DNA of 64,000 bases from VRUE01 sp963702955 (GTDB lineage Bacteria > Actinomycetota > Thermoleophilia > Solirubrobacterales > 70-9), in the NCBI GenBank assembly GCA_963702955.1, contig OY969774.1, positions 1,984,001-2,048,000 of the forward strand, written 5' to 3'. The notes under the pieces were generated by a model. The model saw only the letters and a list, made by a program, of their open reading frames with translations, ran no database searches and had not been told where the DNA came from. Below, in pieces: positions 32,851-39,397 of this stretch (position 1 is the first letter of the stretch; every line of letters begins with the position of its first letter). A program made the position numbers and the translations under genes.

Positions 32851-34482
32851 TCATCGGCTGGCTGCGTCGTCGAGAAGAGCGGCGACGAGACCCTCGACGT
32901 CGTACCGGTCGCCCTCGATCGCGACCTCGAGGCCGGCGGCGCGGGCGGCCTCGCTGGTGATCGGGCCGATCGAGACGACGCGGGCTTCCTTGGGAAAGCG
33001 GTCGCCGAGCGCCTCGGTCAGGTTGCGCACGGTCGAGGACGAGGTGAAGGTGACGTAGTCGGCGCTCTGCGCCGCCTCGACCGCCTCCGGTTCCGGCGCC
33101 TCGCGGACGGTCTCGTAGAGGGCGACGACGTCGACCTCGGCGCCGCCCTCGCGCAGGGCGTCTGGCAGCACGTCGCGCGCCTCGGCGGCGCGGGCAACGA
33201 GGACGCGCCGTCCCTCGATCTCGACGGCCTCCAGCGCTTCGACCAGCGCCTCGGCGACGAAGCGCTCCGGGACGATGTCGGCGACGATCCCGTGCTCGAC
33301 GAGGGCGCGAGCGGTCCCCGGACCGATTGCGGCGATCGTCACACCCGTCCGGGCCGAGGCATCCTCGACCGCGCTCGACCCATCTCCCTCCTCCACCTGC
33401 TTGCTGTTTCCCGTTCCACCCAGCGCCCGCGCATCGAACCCCGCCTCACCCAGAGCCTCGAACAGCAGCCGCACTCCGTTCGGGCTCGTCAGGCAGATCA
33501 GCGCGTACTCGCCCTCGCCGATCCGCTCGATCGCGCGCCGCACCTCCTCGCTCTCGATCCGCGGCTCGATCCGGATCGCCGGCAGCTCGACCACCTCGGC
33601 GCCGAGCTCACGCAGCGTCGCCGCGAGGCCGCTCGCCTGGGCGCGGGCGCGGGTGACGACGACGCGGCGGCCGTGCAGTGGACGCCGCTCGAGCCAGGCG
33701 AGCGACTCGCGGCGCTCGACCACCGGGCCGACGACGATCAGCGCCGGCGCGCCGACGCCCTCGCGCGCGACCGCCTCGGAGAGCGTGGCGAGCGTCGCCA
33801 CAACGGTGCGCTGTCCCTCCATGGTTCCCCGCTCGACCGCCGCCGCAGGCTCCTCCGGGTCGCGCCCGGCGGCAATCAGCGCGGCCGCGTTGTCGCGCAA
33901 CCGTTTGACGCCCATATAGAAGACGAGCGTGCCGGGAAAGCGCGCCAGCGCCTCCCAGTCGAGGGCGGTCTCGGCCTTGTCCGGATCCTCGTGGCCGGTG
34001 ACGAAGGCAACAGCCGAGGCGTCGTCGCGATGGGTGACCGGAATGCCGGCGTAGGCGGTGGCTGCGACCCCCGCGGTCACCCCGGGCACGACCTCGAACT
34101 CGACCCCCGCCTCGCGCAGCGCCTCGCCCTCCTCGCCGCCGCGTCCGAACACGAACGGGTCCCCGCCCTTCAACCGCACCACGCTCTTCCCGGCGCCCGC
34201 CGCCTCGATCAGCGCGGCGTTGATCCCCTCTTGCGAGTCAGACGTGCCGGTGATCGACCGCCCAATGTGGTGGTCGATCACCGGCACGTCCACGGCGGGG
34301 GCCTTGCCTACGTAGACGAGATCGGCGTCGGGGCGGGCGCCGTCGAGGGCGCCGGGGGGGATCAGGCGGTCGTAGAAGATCGCATCGGCGCTGGCTATCA
34401 ATTCCAGCGAGCGCGCCGTCATCAGGCCGGGGTCGCCGGGGCCGGCGCCGACCAGGTAGACGACTCCCGGTCTGTCGGTCAT
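32851..34482 (-). CDS. cobA-hemD: Bifunctional uroporphyrinogen-III C-methyltransferase / uroporphyrinogen-III synthase
   Basis: 543 aa. The N-terminal 250 residues are CobA/SUMT: VYLVGAGPGDPGLMTARSLELI, VVRLKGGDPFVFGRGGEEGEAL and VVPGVTAGVAATAYAGIPVTHRD. The C-terminal half is HemD: VVVTRARAQASGLAATLRELGAEVVELPAI, and YVTFTSSSTVRNL. The fusion makes uroporphyrinogen III and diverts it to siroheme/cobalamin by SAM-dependent methylation. A hairpin repeat (34241-34290) adds about 16 residues (VPVIDHHIGRSITGTSD) where CobA proteins normally have a short GRHxM-type loop. It follows hemC after an intergenic hairpin. Confidence 0.93.
   Translation of the reverse strand: MTDRPGVVYLVGAGPGDPGLMTARSLELIASADAIFYDRLIPPGALDGARPDADLVYVGKAPAVDVPVIDHHIGRSITGTSDSQEGINAALIEAAGAGKSVVRLKGGDPFVFGRGGEEGEALREAGVEFEVVPGVTAGVAATAYAGIPVTHRDDASAVAFVTGHEDPDKAETALDWEALARFPGTLVFYMGVKRLRDNAAALIAAGRDPEEPAAAVERGTMEGQRTVVATLATLSEAVAREGVGAPALIVVGPVVERRESLAWLERRPLHGRRVVVTRARAQASGLAATLRELGAEVVELPAIRIEPRIESEEVRRAIERIGEGEYALICLTSPNGVRLLFEALGEAGFDARALGGTGNSKQVEEGDGSSAVEDASARTGVTIAAIGPGTARALVEHGIVADIVPERFVAEALVEALEAVEIEGRRVLVARAAEARDVLPDALREGGAEVDVVALYETVREAPEPEAVEAAQSADYVTFTSSSTVRNLTEALGDRFPKEARVVSIGPITSEAARAAGLEVAIEGDRYDVEGLVAALLDDAASR
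34241..34290. repeat. Short-type (S) hairpin repeat inside cobA/hemD, copy S4
   Basis: Perfect 19-bp arms (34241-34259 and 34272-34290; inner part GGTGATCGACC / GGTCGATCACC) around the 12-nt loop GCCCAATGTGGT. The centre GACCGCCCAATGTGGTGGTC differs in only two positions from the reverse complement of the copy at 56687-56734. The gene reads through it in frame. Confidence 0.9.
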
Positions 34483-34500
34483 CGCTTGTCTCCAGGCGCC

Positions 34501-34544
34501 GCATCCGACATTGACCCACCCATGGTGGGGTGACAGTCGGATGC
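34501..34544. repeat. Short-type (S) hairpin repeat between hemC and cobA/hemD, copy S5
   Basis: GCATCCGAC (34501-34509) pairs with GTCGGATGC (34536-34544); inside, TTGACCC pairs loosely with GGGGTGACA. Length 44 bp. The outer arms and inner TTGACCC are the same as in the copy inside rarA (41856-41901), which shows the two are copies of one element. Confidence 0.9.
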
Positions 34545-34546
34545 GC

Positions 34547-35419
34547 TCATGCTGTCGCTGCCGCCCGGTCGAGGATCTCGCGGGCGCCGGCGCCGAGCAG
34601 GCGCTCCGCCAGCAGGGCGCCGGCTGCGGCGGGCTCGCCGGCGTTGCCCTCTACCCGGTCGCGGATCCACTCGCTGCCGTCGGGAAGCCCGACGAAGGCT
34701 TCGACCTCGATCGCCTCGCCCTCCACTCGCGCGTGGACGCCGATCGGGGTCGCGCAGGTCGCCTCCAGCAGGGCGACCGCGGCGCGCTCGGCGGTCAGCT
34801 CGCACAGCGCGGTCTCGTCGCCGATCGCCGCCGCCGCGGCGATCGCTTCCTCGTCATCGGCTCGGGCCTGCAGAACGAGCGCGCCCTGGCCGGCCGCCGG
34901 GGTCATCGTCTCGGCTGGGATCGCAAACGACACCTCGTCCCCCCGCCCGAGTCGCCGCAGGCCGGCCGCGGCGAGCACGATCGCATCGAGCTCGCCCTCG
35001 GCGAGCTTGCGCAGGCGGGTATCGACGTTGCCGTGCAAGTCGACAATCCGCAGGTCCGGTCGAGCGGCGAGCAGCTGGGCGCGTCGCCGCAGGCTGGCCG
35101 TCCCGACTCGGGTGCCCTCCGGCACCTCGTCAAGCGACGACCCCACCCCGATCCAGACATCGGCCGGATCCTCGCGCCCCGGCACAGCGGCGATCGTCAA
35201 CCCCTCGGGCATCTCCGCCGGCAGATCCTTAGCCGAATGAACCCCGATCTCCGCCTCCCCCGCCAACAACGCCCGCTCAACCCCCCGCACGAACCGCCCC
35301 TTGTCCCCCGGCTCCCCATCCGAAGAACACTCGATCAGCTCAGCACCCCCAAGCAGCTCGGCGACCTGCCCCGCCTGGGTGAGGGCCAGTGCACTTCCAC
35401 GGGTGGCGATTCGAATCAT
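34547..35419 (-). CDS. hemC: Porphobilinogen deaminase (hydroxymethylbilane synthase)
   Basis: 290 aa. It polymerises four porphobilinogens into hydroxymethylbilane. Signatures: IRIATRGSALALTQAGQVAELL, HSAKDLPAEMPEGL, GTASLRRRAQLLAARPDL, DLHGNVDTRLRKL and EATCATPIGVHA, whose Cys carries the dipyrromethane cofactor. It lies between hemA and cobA/hemD in biosynthetic order, separated from each by a hairpin element. Start ATG at 35417-35419 (MIRIATRG), the usual family start. Confidence 0.95.
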   Translation of the reverse strand: MIRIATRGSALALTQAGQVAELLGGAELIECSSDGEPGDKGRFVRGVERALLAGEAEIGVHSAKDLPAEMPEGLTIAAVPGREDPADVWIGVGSSLDEVPEGTRVGTASLRRRAQLLAARPDLRIVDLHGNVDTRLRKLAEGELDAIVLAAAGLRRLGRGDEVSFAIPAETMTPAAGQGALVLQARADDEEAIAAAAAIGDETALCELTAERAAVALLEATCATPIGVHARVEGEAIEVEAFVGLPDGSEWIRDRVEGNAGEPAAAGALLAERLLGAGAREILDRAAATA

Positions 35420-35442
35420 CGGAAAAGAAGCAGGTGGGGTAA

Positions 35443-35555
35443 GGAGCTATCCCGGTAGGGGTGGAACGTCTTGTACTTTTTTTGCGGCGACATCCTCGGA
35501 CGGCCCTGGACTGTCTTCAAAAAAAGTTAAGTGGAACCCCTACCGGGATAGCTCC
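35443..35555. repeat. Long-type (L) inverted repeat between hemA and hemC, copy L3
   Basis: Perfect 20-bp outer arms (35443-35462 and 35536-35555; GGAGCTATCCCGG... and its complement). Inner stem ACTTTTTTTG (35475-35484) / CAAAAAAAGT (35518-35527) with a 33-nt loop, the same design as copies L1 and L2. The arm sequence AACCCCTACCGG appears a third time at 35575-35586 inside the end of hemA. Confidence 0.85.
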
Positions 35556-35566
35556 CCGGCAATCCG

Positions 35567-36928
35567 TCACGAGGAACCCCTACCGGAATCGGCCCCCCTG
35601 CCGAGGTCGGTCCTGCGCAGCTCAGTCACTTTGCCCGCCTCCGACTCCTCCGGCTCAGTGTCGCTGTCCAACCCGAACAGCTCACGCAACGCACTCACGT
35701 AGAGGTAAGCGTCGTCGCTGCCCGCCGCCCGCTTCATCCGCAGCGTCGGCTCGTGCAGCAGCCGCGCCGCGATCGCCTTCGACATCGCGGTCAGCCGCTC
35801 GCGGTCGGCTTCGCCGAGACTCTCCCAGCGGCCGTCGTTCTCGGCCAGCACGCGGCGCACCACCTCGTCGGCCCGCTCGCGCAGCGCGGCGATCGTCGGC
35901 ACCACCTCGAGCGCCGCGAGCCAGCGCTCGAAGCGGTCCAGCTCGGCGGCGAGGATCGGCTCGGCCCGCCGCGCCTCGGCCTCGCGGCTGCCGGCGTTAC
36001 GCTCGACGATCTGCTGCACGTCGTTGACGTCGTGCAGGCTGACCCCGGGGATCTCGCGGCACTCCGGCTCGACGTCGCGCGGCACCGCGATGTTGACCAG
36101 CAGCAGCGGTCGCCCGTCGCGCCCCGCCATCACCTGCTCGAGCCCGTCGCGCTCGACGATGTGGTGCGGCGAGTTGGTCGCCGAGACGACGATGTCGGCA
36201 GCCGCGAGCTGCTCGGGAAGCTCCTCGAAGCGGACCGCGGCGCCGCCGAAGCGGTCGGCCAGGCCGATCGCGCGGTCGTAGTGGCGGTTGGCGACGAAGA
36301 CGGTGGCGACGCCGCGGGCGACCAGCGCCTTGGCGACCAGCTCGGCGGTCTCGCCGGCGCCGATCACCAGCACCCGCCGCTCGCCGAGGTCGCCGAGCGT
36401 GCGCCGCGCCAGCTCGACCGCGACCGAGGGGATCGAGACGCCCTTCTCGCCGACCGCGGTCTCCTCGCGGACGCGGCCGCCGGCGGCGAGGGCGCCGCGG
36501 AAGAGGCGGTTGAGGATCGGCCCGGTCGCACTCTCGACCAGCGCCAGCTCGTAGGCGCGTTTGACCTGGCCCTGGATCTCGGCCTCGCCGACGATCATCG
36601 AGTCGAGCCCGGCGGTGACGCGGAAGAGGTGGGCGGCGGCTTCGCCGGCGCGCAGCGAGTAGAGGTGGCCGAGCAGCTCGGTCGGGCGGATCTCCGCCTG
36701 GCGGGTCAGCACGCCGAGCGCCGTCGACTCGGCTTCGACCGCGTCGGAGACGATCAGGTAGAGCTCGGTCCGGTTGCAGGTCGAGATCGCCGCCGCCTCG
36801 TGGATCCCCTCCGATGAGGTCAGCTCGCGCAGGGCGCCGGCGGCGCTGCCCTCGGTCAGCGAGAGCCGCTCGCGCAGGGCGAGCGGCGCAGTCTTGTGGG
36901 AGACGCCGAGGGCGAGAAGCTCGGACAT
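35567..36928 (-). CDS. hemA: Glutamyl-tRNA reductase
   Basis: 453 aa; first committed step of C5 heme synthesis, reducing glutamyl-tRNA to glutamate semialdehyde. Signatures: LGVSHKTAPLALRERL, STCNRTELY with the nucleophilic Cys, VTAGLDSMIVGEAEIQGQVKRAY, NADPH site VLVIGAGETAELVAKAL and NIAVPRDVEPE. The tail after LFGLDSDTEPEE is extended and ends in a Gly/Arg/Ser stretch that overlaps sequence duplicated in hairpin L3. The ATG overlaps the ccmD-like stop (TGATG), so heme synthesis is coupled to cytochrome assembly genes. Confidence 0.95.
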   Translation of the reverse strand: MSELLALGVSHKTAPLALRERLSLTEGSAAGALRELTSSEGIHEAAAISTCNRTELYLIVSDAVEAESTALGVLTRQAEIRPTELLGHLYSLRAGEAAAHLFRVTAGLDSMIVGEAEIQGQVKRAYELALVESATGPILNRLFRGALAAGGRVREETAVGEKGVSIPSVAVELARRTLGDLGERRVLVIGAGETAELVAKALVARGVATVFVANRHYDRAIGLADRFGGAAVRFEELPEQLAAADIVVSATNSPHHIVERDGLEQVMAGRDGRPLLLVNIAVPRDVEPECREIPGVSLHDVNDVQQIVERNAGSREAEARRAEPILAAELDRFERWLAALEVVPTIAALRERADEVVRRVLAENDGRWESLGEADRERLTAMSKAIAARLLHEPTLRMKRAAGSDDAYLYVSALRELFGLDSDTEPEESEAGKVTELRRTDLGRGADSGRGSS

Positions 36929-37152
36929 CAGGCGCCTACCTCCTCGCGCTCCGGTGCGGCCTGGTCACCGTTGGATCGGGTCTCCACGAAGCCCGCGAGG
37001 TCTCGCAGCTCGCGCTCGATCCGCTGCAGTTTCGCCGCCATGATCCCGACGTAGATCACCAGCAGCAGGACGAAGACGATGTAGGCGCCGGCGACGTACT
37101 TGCCCGCCTCGTGCAGCGGCAGCGCCGGGGTCTCCGCCAGCAGCGAGAGCAT
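36928..37152 (-). CDS. ccmD: CcmD-like small membrane protein
   Basis: 74 aa with one hydrophobic segment (YVAGAYIVFVLLLVIYVGIMAAKL), followed by an amphipathic region LQRIERELRDLAGFVE. Size, single TM and location right after ccmC fit CcmD, which holds CcmC-heme-CcmE together. Sequence conservation in this family is low, so context carries the call. One-base overlaps (TGATG) link it to ccmC upstream and hemA downstream. Confidence 0.75.
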   Translation of the reverse strand: MLSLLAETPALPLHEAGKYVAGAYIVFVLLLVIYVGIMAAKLQRIERELRDLAGFVETRSNGDQAAPEREEVGA

Positions 37153-37880
37153 CAGCCCACCTCCGGGGCGACCCGCGAGCGCCCGCCCGGCGCCGGCGCG
37201 TCGAGCGCCCGGCGCAGCCGCTTCACCTGGCCCGAAGCGCTCTTCGCGGTCAGCTCGAACTTGACCAGCGTCACCCAGAGCAGCGCGATCGCCGCCAGGC
37301 TGGCGAGGAAGGTCAGCATCATCGAGCCGGGCAGTCCGCCGTTGGTCGTGGCGAAGACGCGCGGGTGGACGAGGCTCTGCGACATCCGCACCGCCATGAA
37401 GTTGAGCGGCACGAAGGCGCCGGCGACGATCGCGAAGACCGAGGCGTAGCGCGCCTGCCGCTCACGGTCTTCGATCGCGTAGCGGAACGGGTAGTAGGTC
37501 GCGTACATCAGGAAGACGATCAGGAAGCTGACCAGGGTCGGCTCGTTCCAGACCCACCAGTGTCCCCACGAGGCCTTCGCCCAGATCGAGCCGGTGATCA
37601 GCACGGCGACGCCGAAGATCACCGAGATGTGGATCGAGACGTAGGAGCAGGCGTCCCAGCGCGAATCGCCGCTGCGCAGGTGGAGGATCGCGAAGACGCC
37701 GCCGATCACGAAGCCGACCAGCGCGACGATCGCCAGCGGCACGTGCAGGTAGAAGATCTTCTGGATGAAGCCCTGGTCGGCGTCGAGCGGCGCGTAGAAG
37801 AAGACCAGCGAGAGCGACACGGCGAGCGCCGCGACGGTCGCGATCGAGAGGGCTCTGAGACCGGAACCGAACGACGTCAC
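37152..37880 (-). CDS. ccmC: Heme-handling cytochrome c biogenesis protein (CcmC/CcsA-like)
   Basis: 242 aa, six hydrophobic segments. The tryptophan-rich heme motif is WGHWWVWNEPTLVSF (WWD-like), flanked by candidate heme-ligand His residues (KIFYLHVPLA and SLVHPRV). This is the CcmC size class. I chose the GTG at 37878-37880 (VTSFGSGLRALS); GGGAA lies upstream. The start codon sits inside a perfect 11-bp-arm hairpin (37866-37902), which could regulate initiation. It is followed by ccmD and hemA with one-base overlaps. Confidence 0.88.
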   Translation of the reverse strand: MTSFGSGLRALSIATVAALAVSLSLVFFYAPLDADQGFIQKIFYLHVPLAIVALVGFVIGGVFAILHLRSGDSRWDACSYVSIHISVIFGVAVLITGSIWAKASWGHWWVWNEPTLVSFLIVFLMYATYYPFRYAIEDRERQARYASVFAIVAGAFVPLNFMAVRMSQSLVHPRVFATTNGGLPGSMMLTFLASLAAIALLWVTLVKFELTAKSASGQVKRLRRALDAPAPGGRSRVAPEVG

Positions 37881-37902
37881 AGTCTGATTCCCGTCGTTCG
37901 GT
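37866..37902. repeat. Hairpin spanning the ccmC start codon
   Basis: ACCGAACGACG (37866-37876) pairs perfectly with CGTCGTTCGGT (37892-37902); 15-nt loop. The ccmC GTG lies at the arm-loop border and its probable ribosome site in the loop. It may be an S-type relative, though the loop lacks the family centre, or a translational control hairpin. Confidence 0.6.
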
Positions 37903-37972
37903 GGAGGCGAAGTTCTTGTGTGTCGGGGCCTTTGCCGTACATGCTCTTGCGCGGTGGGAGGCGGGTGGCGCC

Positions 37973-38653
37973 TCAGTCCTCCAGGAGGAAGTCGAACACC
38001 GCGTATCCGACGAGGAGGAAGATCGAATCGTATAGCCCGAGCACCGCCAGCCAGGTGCCGAAGCGGTGGTAACCGGGACCGCCCACGGCGAGCAGCGGCT
38101 CCAGGGCGCCGGTCGCGGCGATCGAGAGCGGCACCACGAGCGGCAGCAGGACGAGCGGGACGAGCAGGTCGCGGGCGCGCGAATTGACCGCCATCGAGGA
38201 GATCAGCGTGCCGGTCGCGGCGAGGCCGAGGTTGGCGAGGACGAGCACCGCCGCGAGCGGCGCCAGCGCGGCGGCGGAGTCGAGGAAGAAGAGCGCGAAG
38301 ACGGGGACGACGATCGCCTCCAGCACCAGCAGGTAGGCAAGCAGCGCCGTCGCCTTGGCCGCGAACAGCGCCGTGCGGTCGATCGGCGCGAGCCGGATCG
38401 CGTCGAAGCCGCCCTCCTCGCGCTCGGCGACGAAGAGGCGGTTGATGCCGAGGATCGCGGCGAACAGCAGCGTCGCCCACAGCACGCCGGCGCCGAGGCT
38501 GCCGGAAAGGCTGGTGCGGTCGAGCCCGAAGCGGAAGATGACGAAGGTGGTGACGGCGAACAGCGCCATCGCCGGCAGCGACTGCAGGGTGCGCAGCTCG
38601 GCCCGCAGGTCCTTGCCGAGGATCGCCGCGAAGGCGACGCGGGTCGGGGTCAT
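37973..38653 (-). CDS. ccmB: Heme exporter protein B
   Basis: 226 aa, six hydrophobic segments. The opening GKDLRAELRTLQSLPAMALFAVTTFVIFRF and the inner VAEREEGGFDAIRLAPIDRTALFAAK are CcmB signatures. It is the membrane subunit partnering CcmA. Its ATG overlaps the ccmA stop by 4 bp. A 92-bp gap with a hairpin separates it from ccmC. Confidence 0.92.
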   Translation of the reverse strand: MTPTRVAFAAILGKDLRAELRTLQSLPAMALFAVTTFVIFRFGLDRTSLSGSLGAGVLWATLLFAAILGINRLFVAEREEGGFDAIRLAPIDRTALFAAKATALLAYLLVLEAIVVPVFALFFLDSAAALAPLAAVLVLANLGLAATGTLISSMAVNSRARDLLVPLVLLPLVVPLSIAATGALEPLLAVGGPGYHRFGTWLAVLGLYDSIFLLVGYAVFDFLLED

Positions 38654-39309
38654 GCCGCGCTCACCGTGGTTGTGACCAACCCGCCGACGCCGAGCTCCAG
38701 CATCTGGTCGACCTCGCCGCGGTAGCGCTCCGGGTCGTGGGTGACCAGGACCCGGGTGCGCCCGGCGCCCGTCCCGATCAGCTCGCGCGCCAGCTCGCGC
38801 CCCTCGGCGTCGAGGTTGGAGTCCGGCTCGTCGAGCAGCAGCAGCTCCGGCTCGTGCAGGACGCAGCGGCAGATCGCCAGCCGCTGCCGCATTCCCGCCG
38901 ACAGCTCGCCCGTCCGCTGATCGGCGCGGCGCGCCATCCCGACCGCCTCCAGCAGCGAGTCGATCCGCGCCTCCCCCGCATCCCCCCGCAGCCCGTGCAG
39001 ACGAGCCTGGAAGCGCAGGTTCTCGCGGCCGCTGAGGTCGCGGTACAGCAGCGGCTCGTGGCCGAGGAAGCCGATCCCCCCCCGGGCCTTCCAGGCCTCG
39101 CCCGGCAGCCGCGCGCCCAGCACCCGCGCCTCGCCGCCGCTCGGCCGCAGCAGCGTCGCGAGGATCCGCAGCAGCGTCGTCTTGCCCGCCCCGTTCGGCC
39201 CCAGCACGACCAGCGTTTCGCCGGTGGCCACGGTCAGGTCGATCCCGTCAAGGACGACGCTTTCGCCGTAATCGCGGCGTAGCCCGCCCAGTTCGATCGC
39301 CTCGCTCAC
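38650..39309 (-). CDS. ccmA: Heme exporter ATP-binding protein
   Basis: 219 aa ABC ATPase: Walker A GPNGAGKTT, Q-loop region GFLGHEPLLYRDLSGREN, signature LSAGMRQRL, Walker B LLLLDEPDSNLD and switch His in LVTHD. With CcmB it forms the ABC complex that, with CcmCD, releases heme-loaded CcmE. It is first in the ccmABCD-hemAC-cobA/hemD unit. Start ATG at 39307-39309 (MSEAIELGGLRR). A 54-bp hairpin lies directly upstream. Confidence 0.93.
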   Translation of the reverse strand: MSEAIELGGLRRDYGESVVLDGIDLTVATGETLVVLGPNGAGKTTLLRILATLLRPSGGEARVLGARLPGEAWKARGGIGFLGHEPLLYRDLSGRENLRFQARLHGLRGDAGEARIDSLLEAVGMARRADQRTGELSAGMRQRLAICRCVLHEPELLLLDEPDSNLDAEGRELARELIGTGAGRTRVLVTHDPERYRGEVDQMLELGVGGLVTTTVSAA

Positions 39310-39331
39310 CCCGGGGATTCTTCCGGAGCGA

Positions 39332-39385
39332 GTGCCGAATGGCGATTTGATGACCCTATAGGGATGTCAAATCGCCATTCGGCAC
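39332..39385. repeat. Short-type (S) hairpin repeat upstream of ccmA, copy S6
   Basis: Nineteen-bp arms starting GTGCCGAATGGCGATTTGA pair with 39367-39385. The centre reads GATGACCCTATAGGGATGTC. The stretch TGGCGATTTGATGACCCTAT is repeated in the copy at 61972-62009, more than 22 kb away. It lies between ccmA and the aldehyde dehydrogenase stop. Confidence 0.88.
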
Positions 39386-39397
39386 ATTCGACTGGGC

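Noticed and set aside
33372..33420. Possible repeat insert in hemD (GTGNSKQVEEGDGSS stretch)
   Set aside because: No inverted repeat could be found; it looks like an ordinary variable linker.
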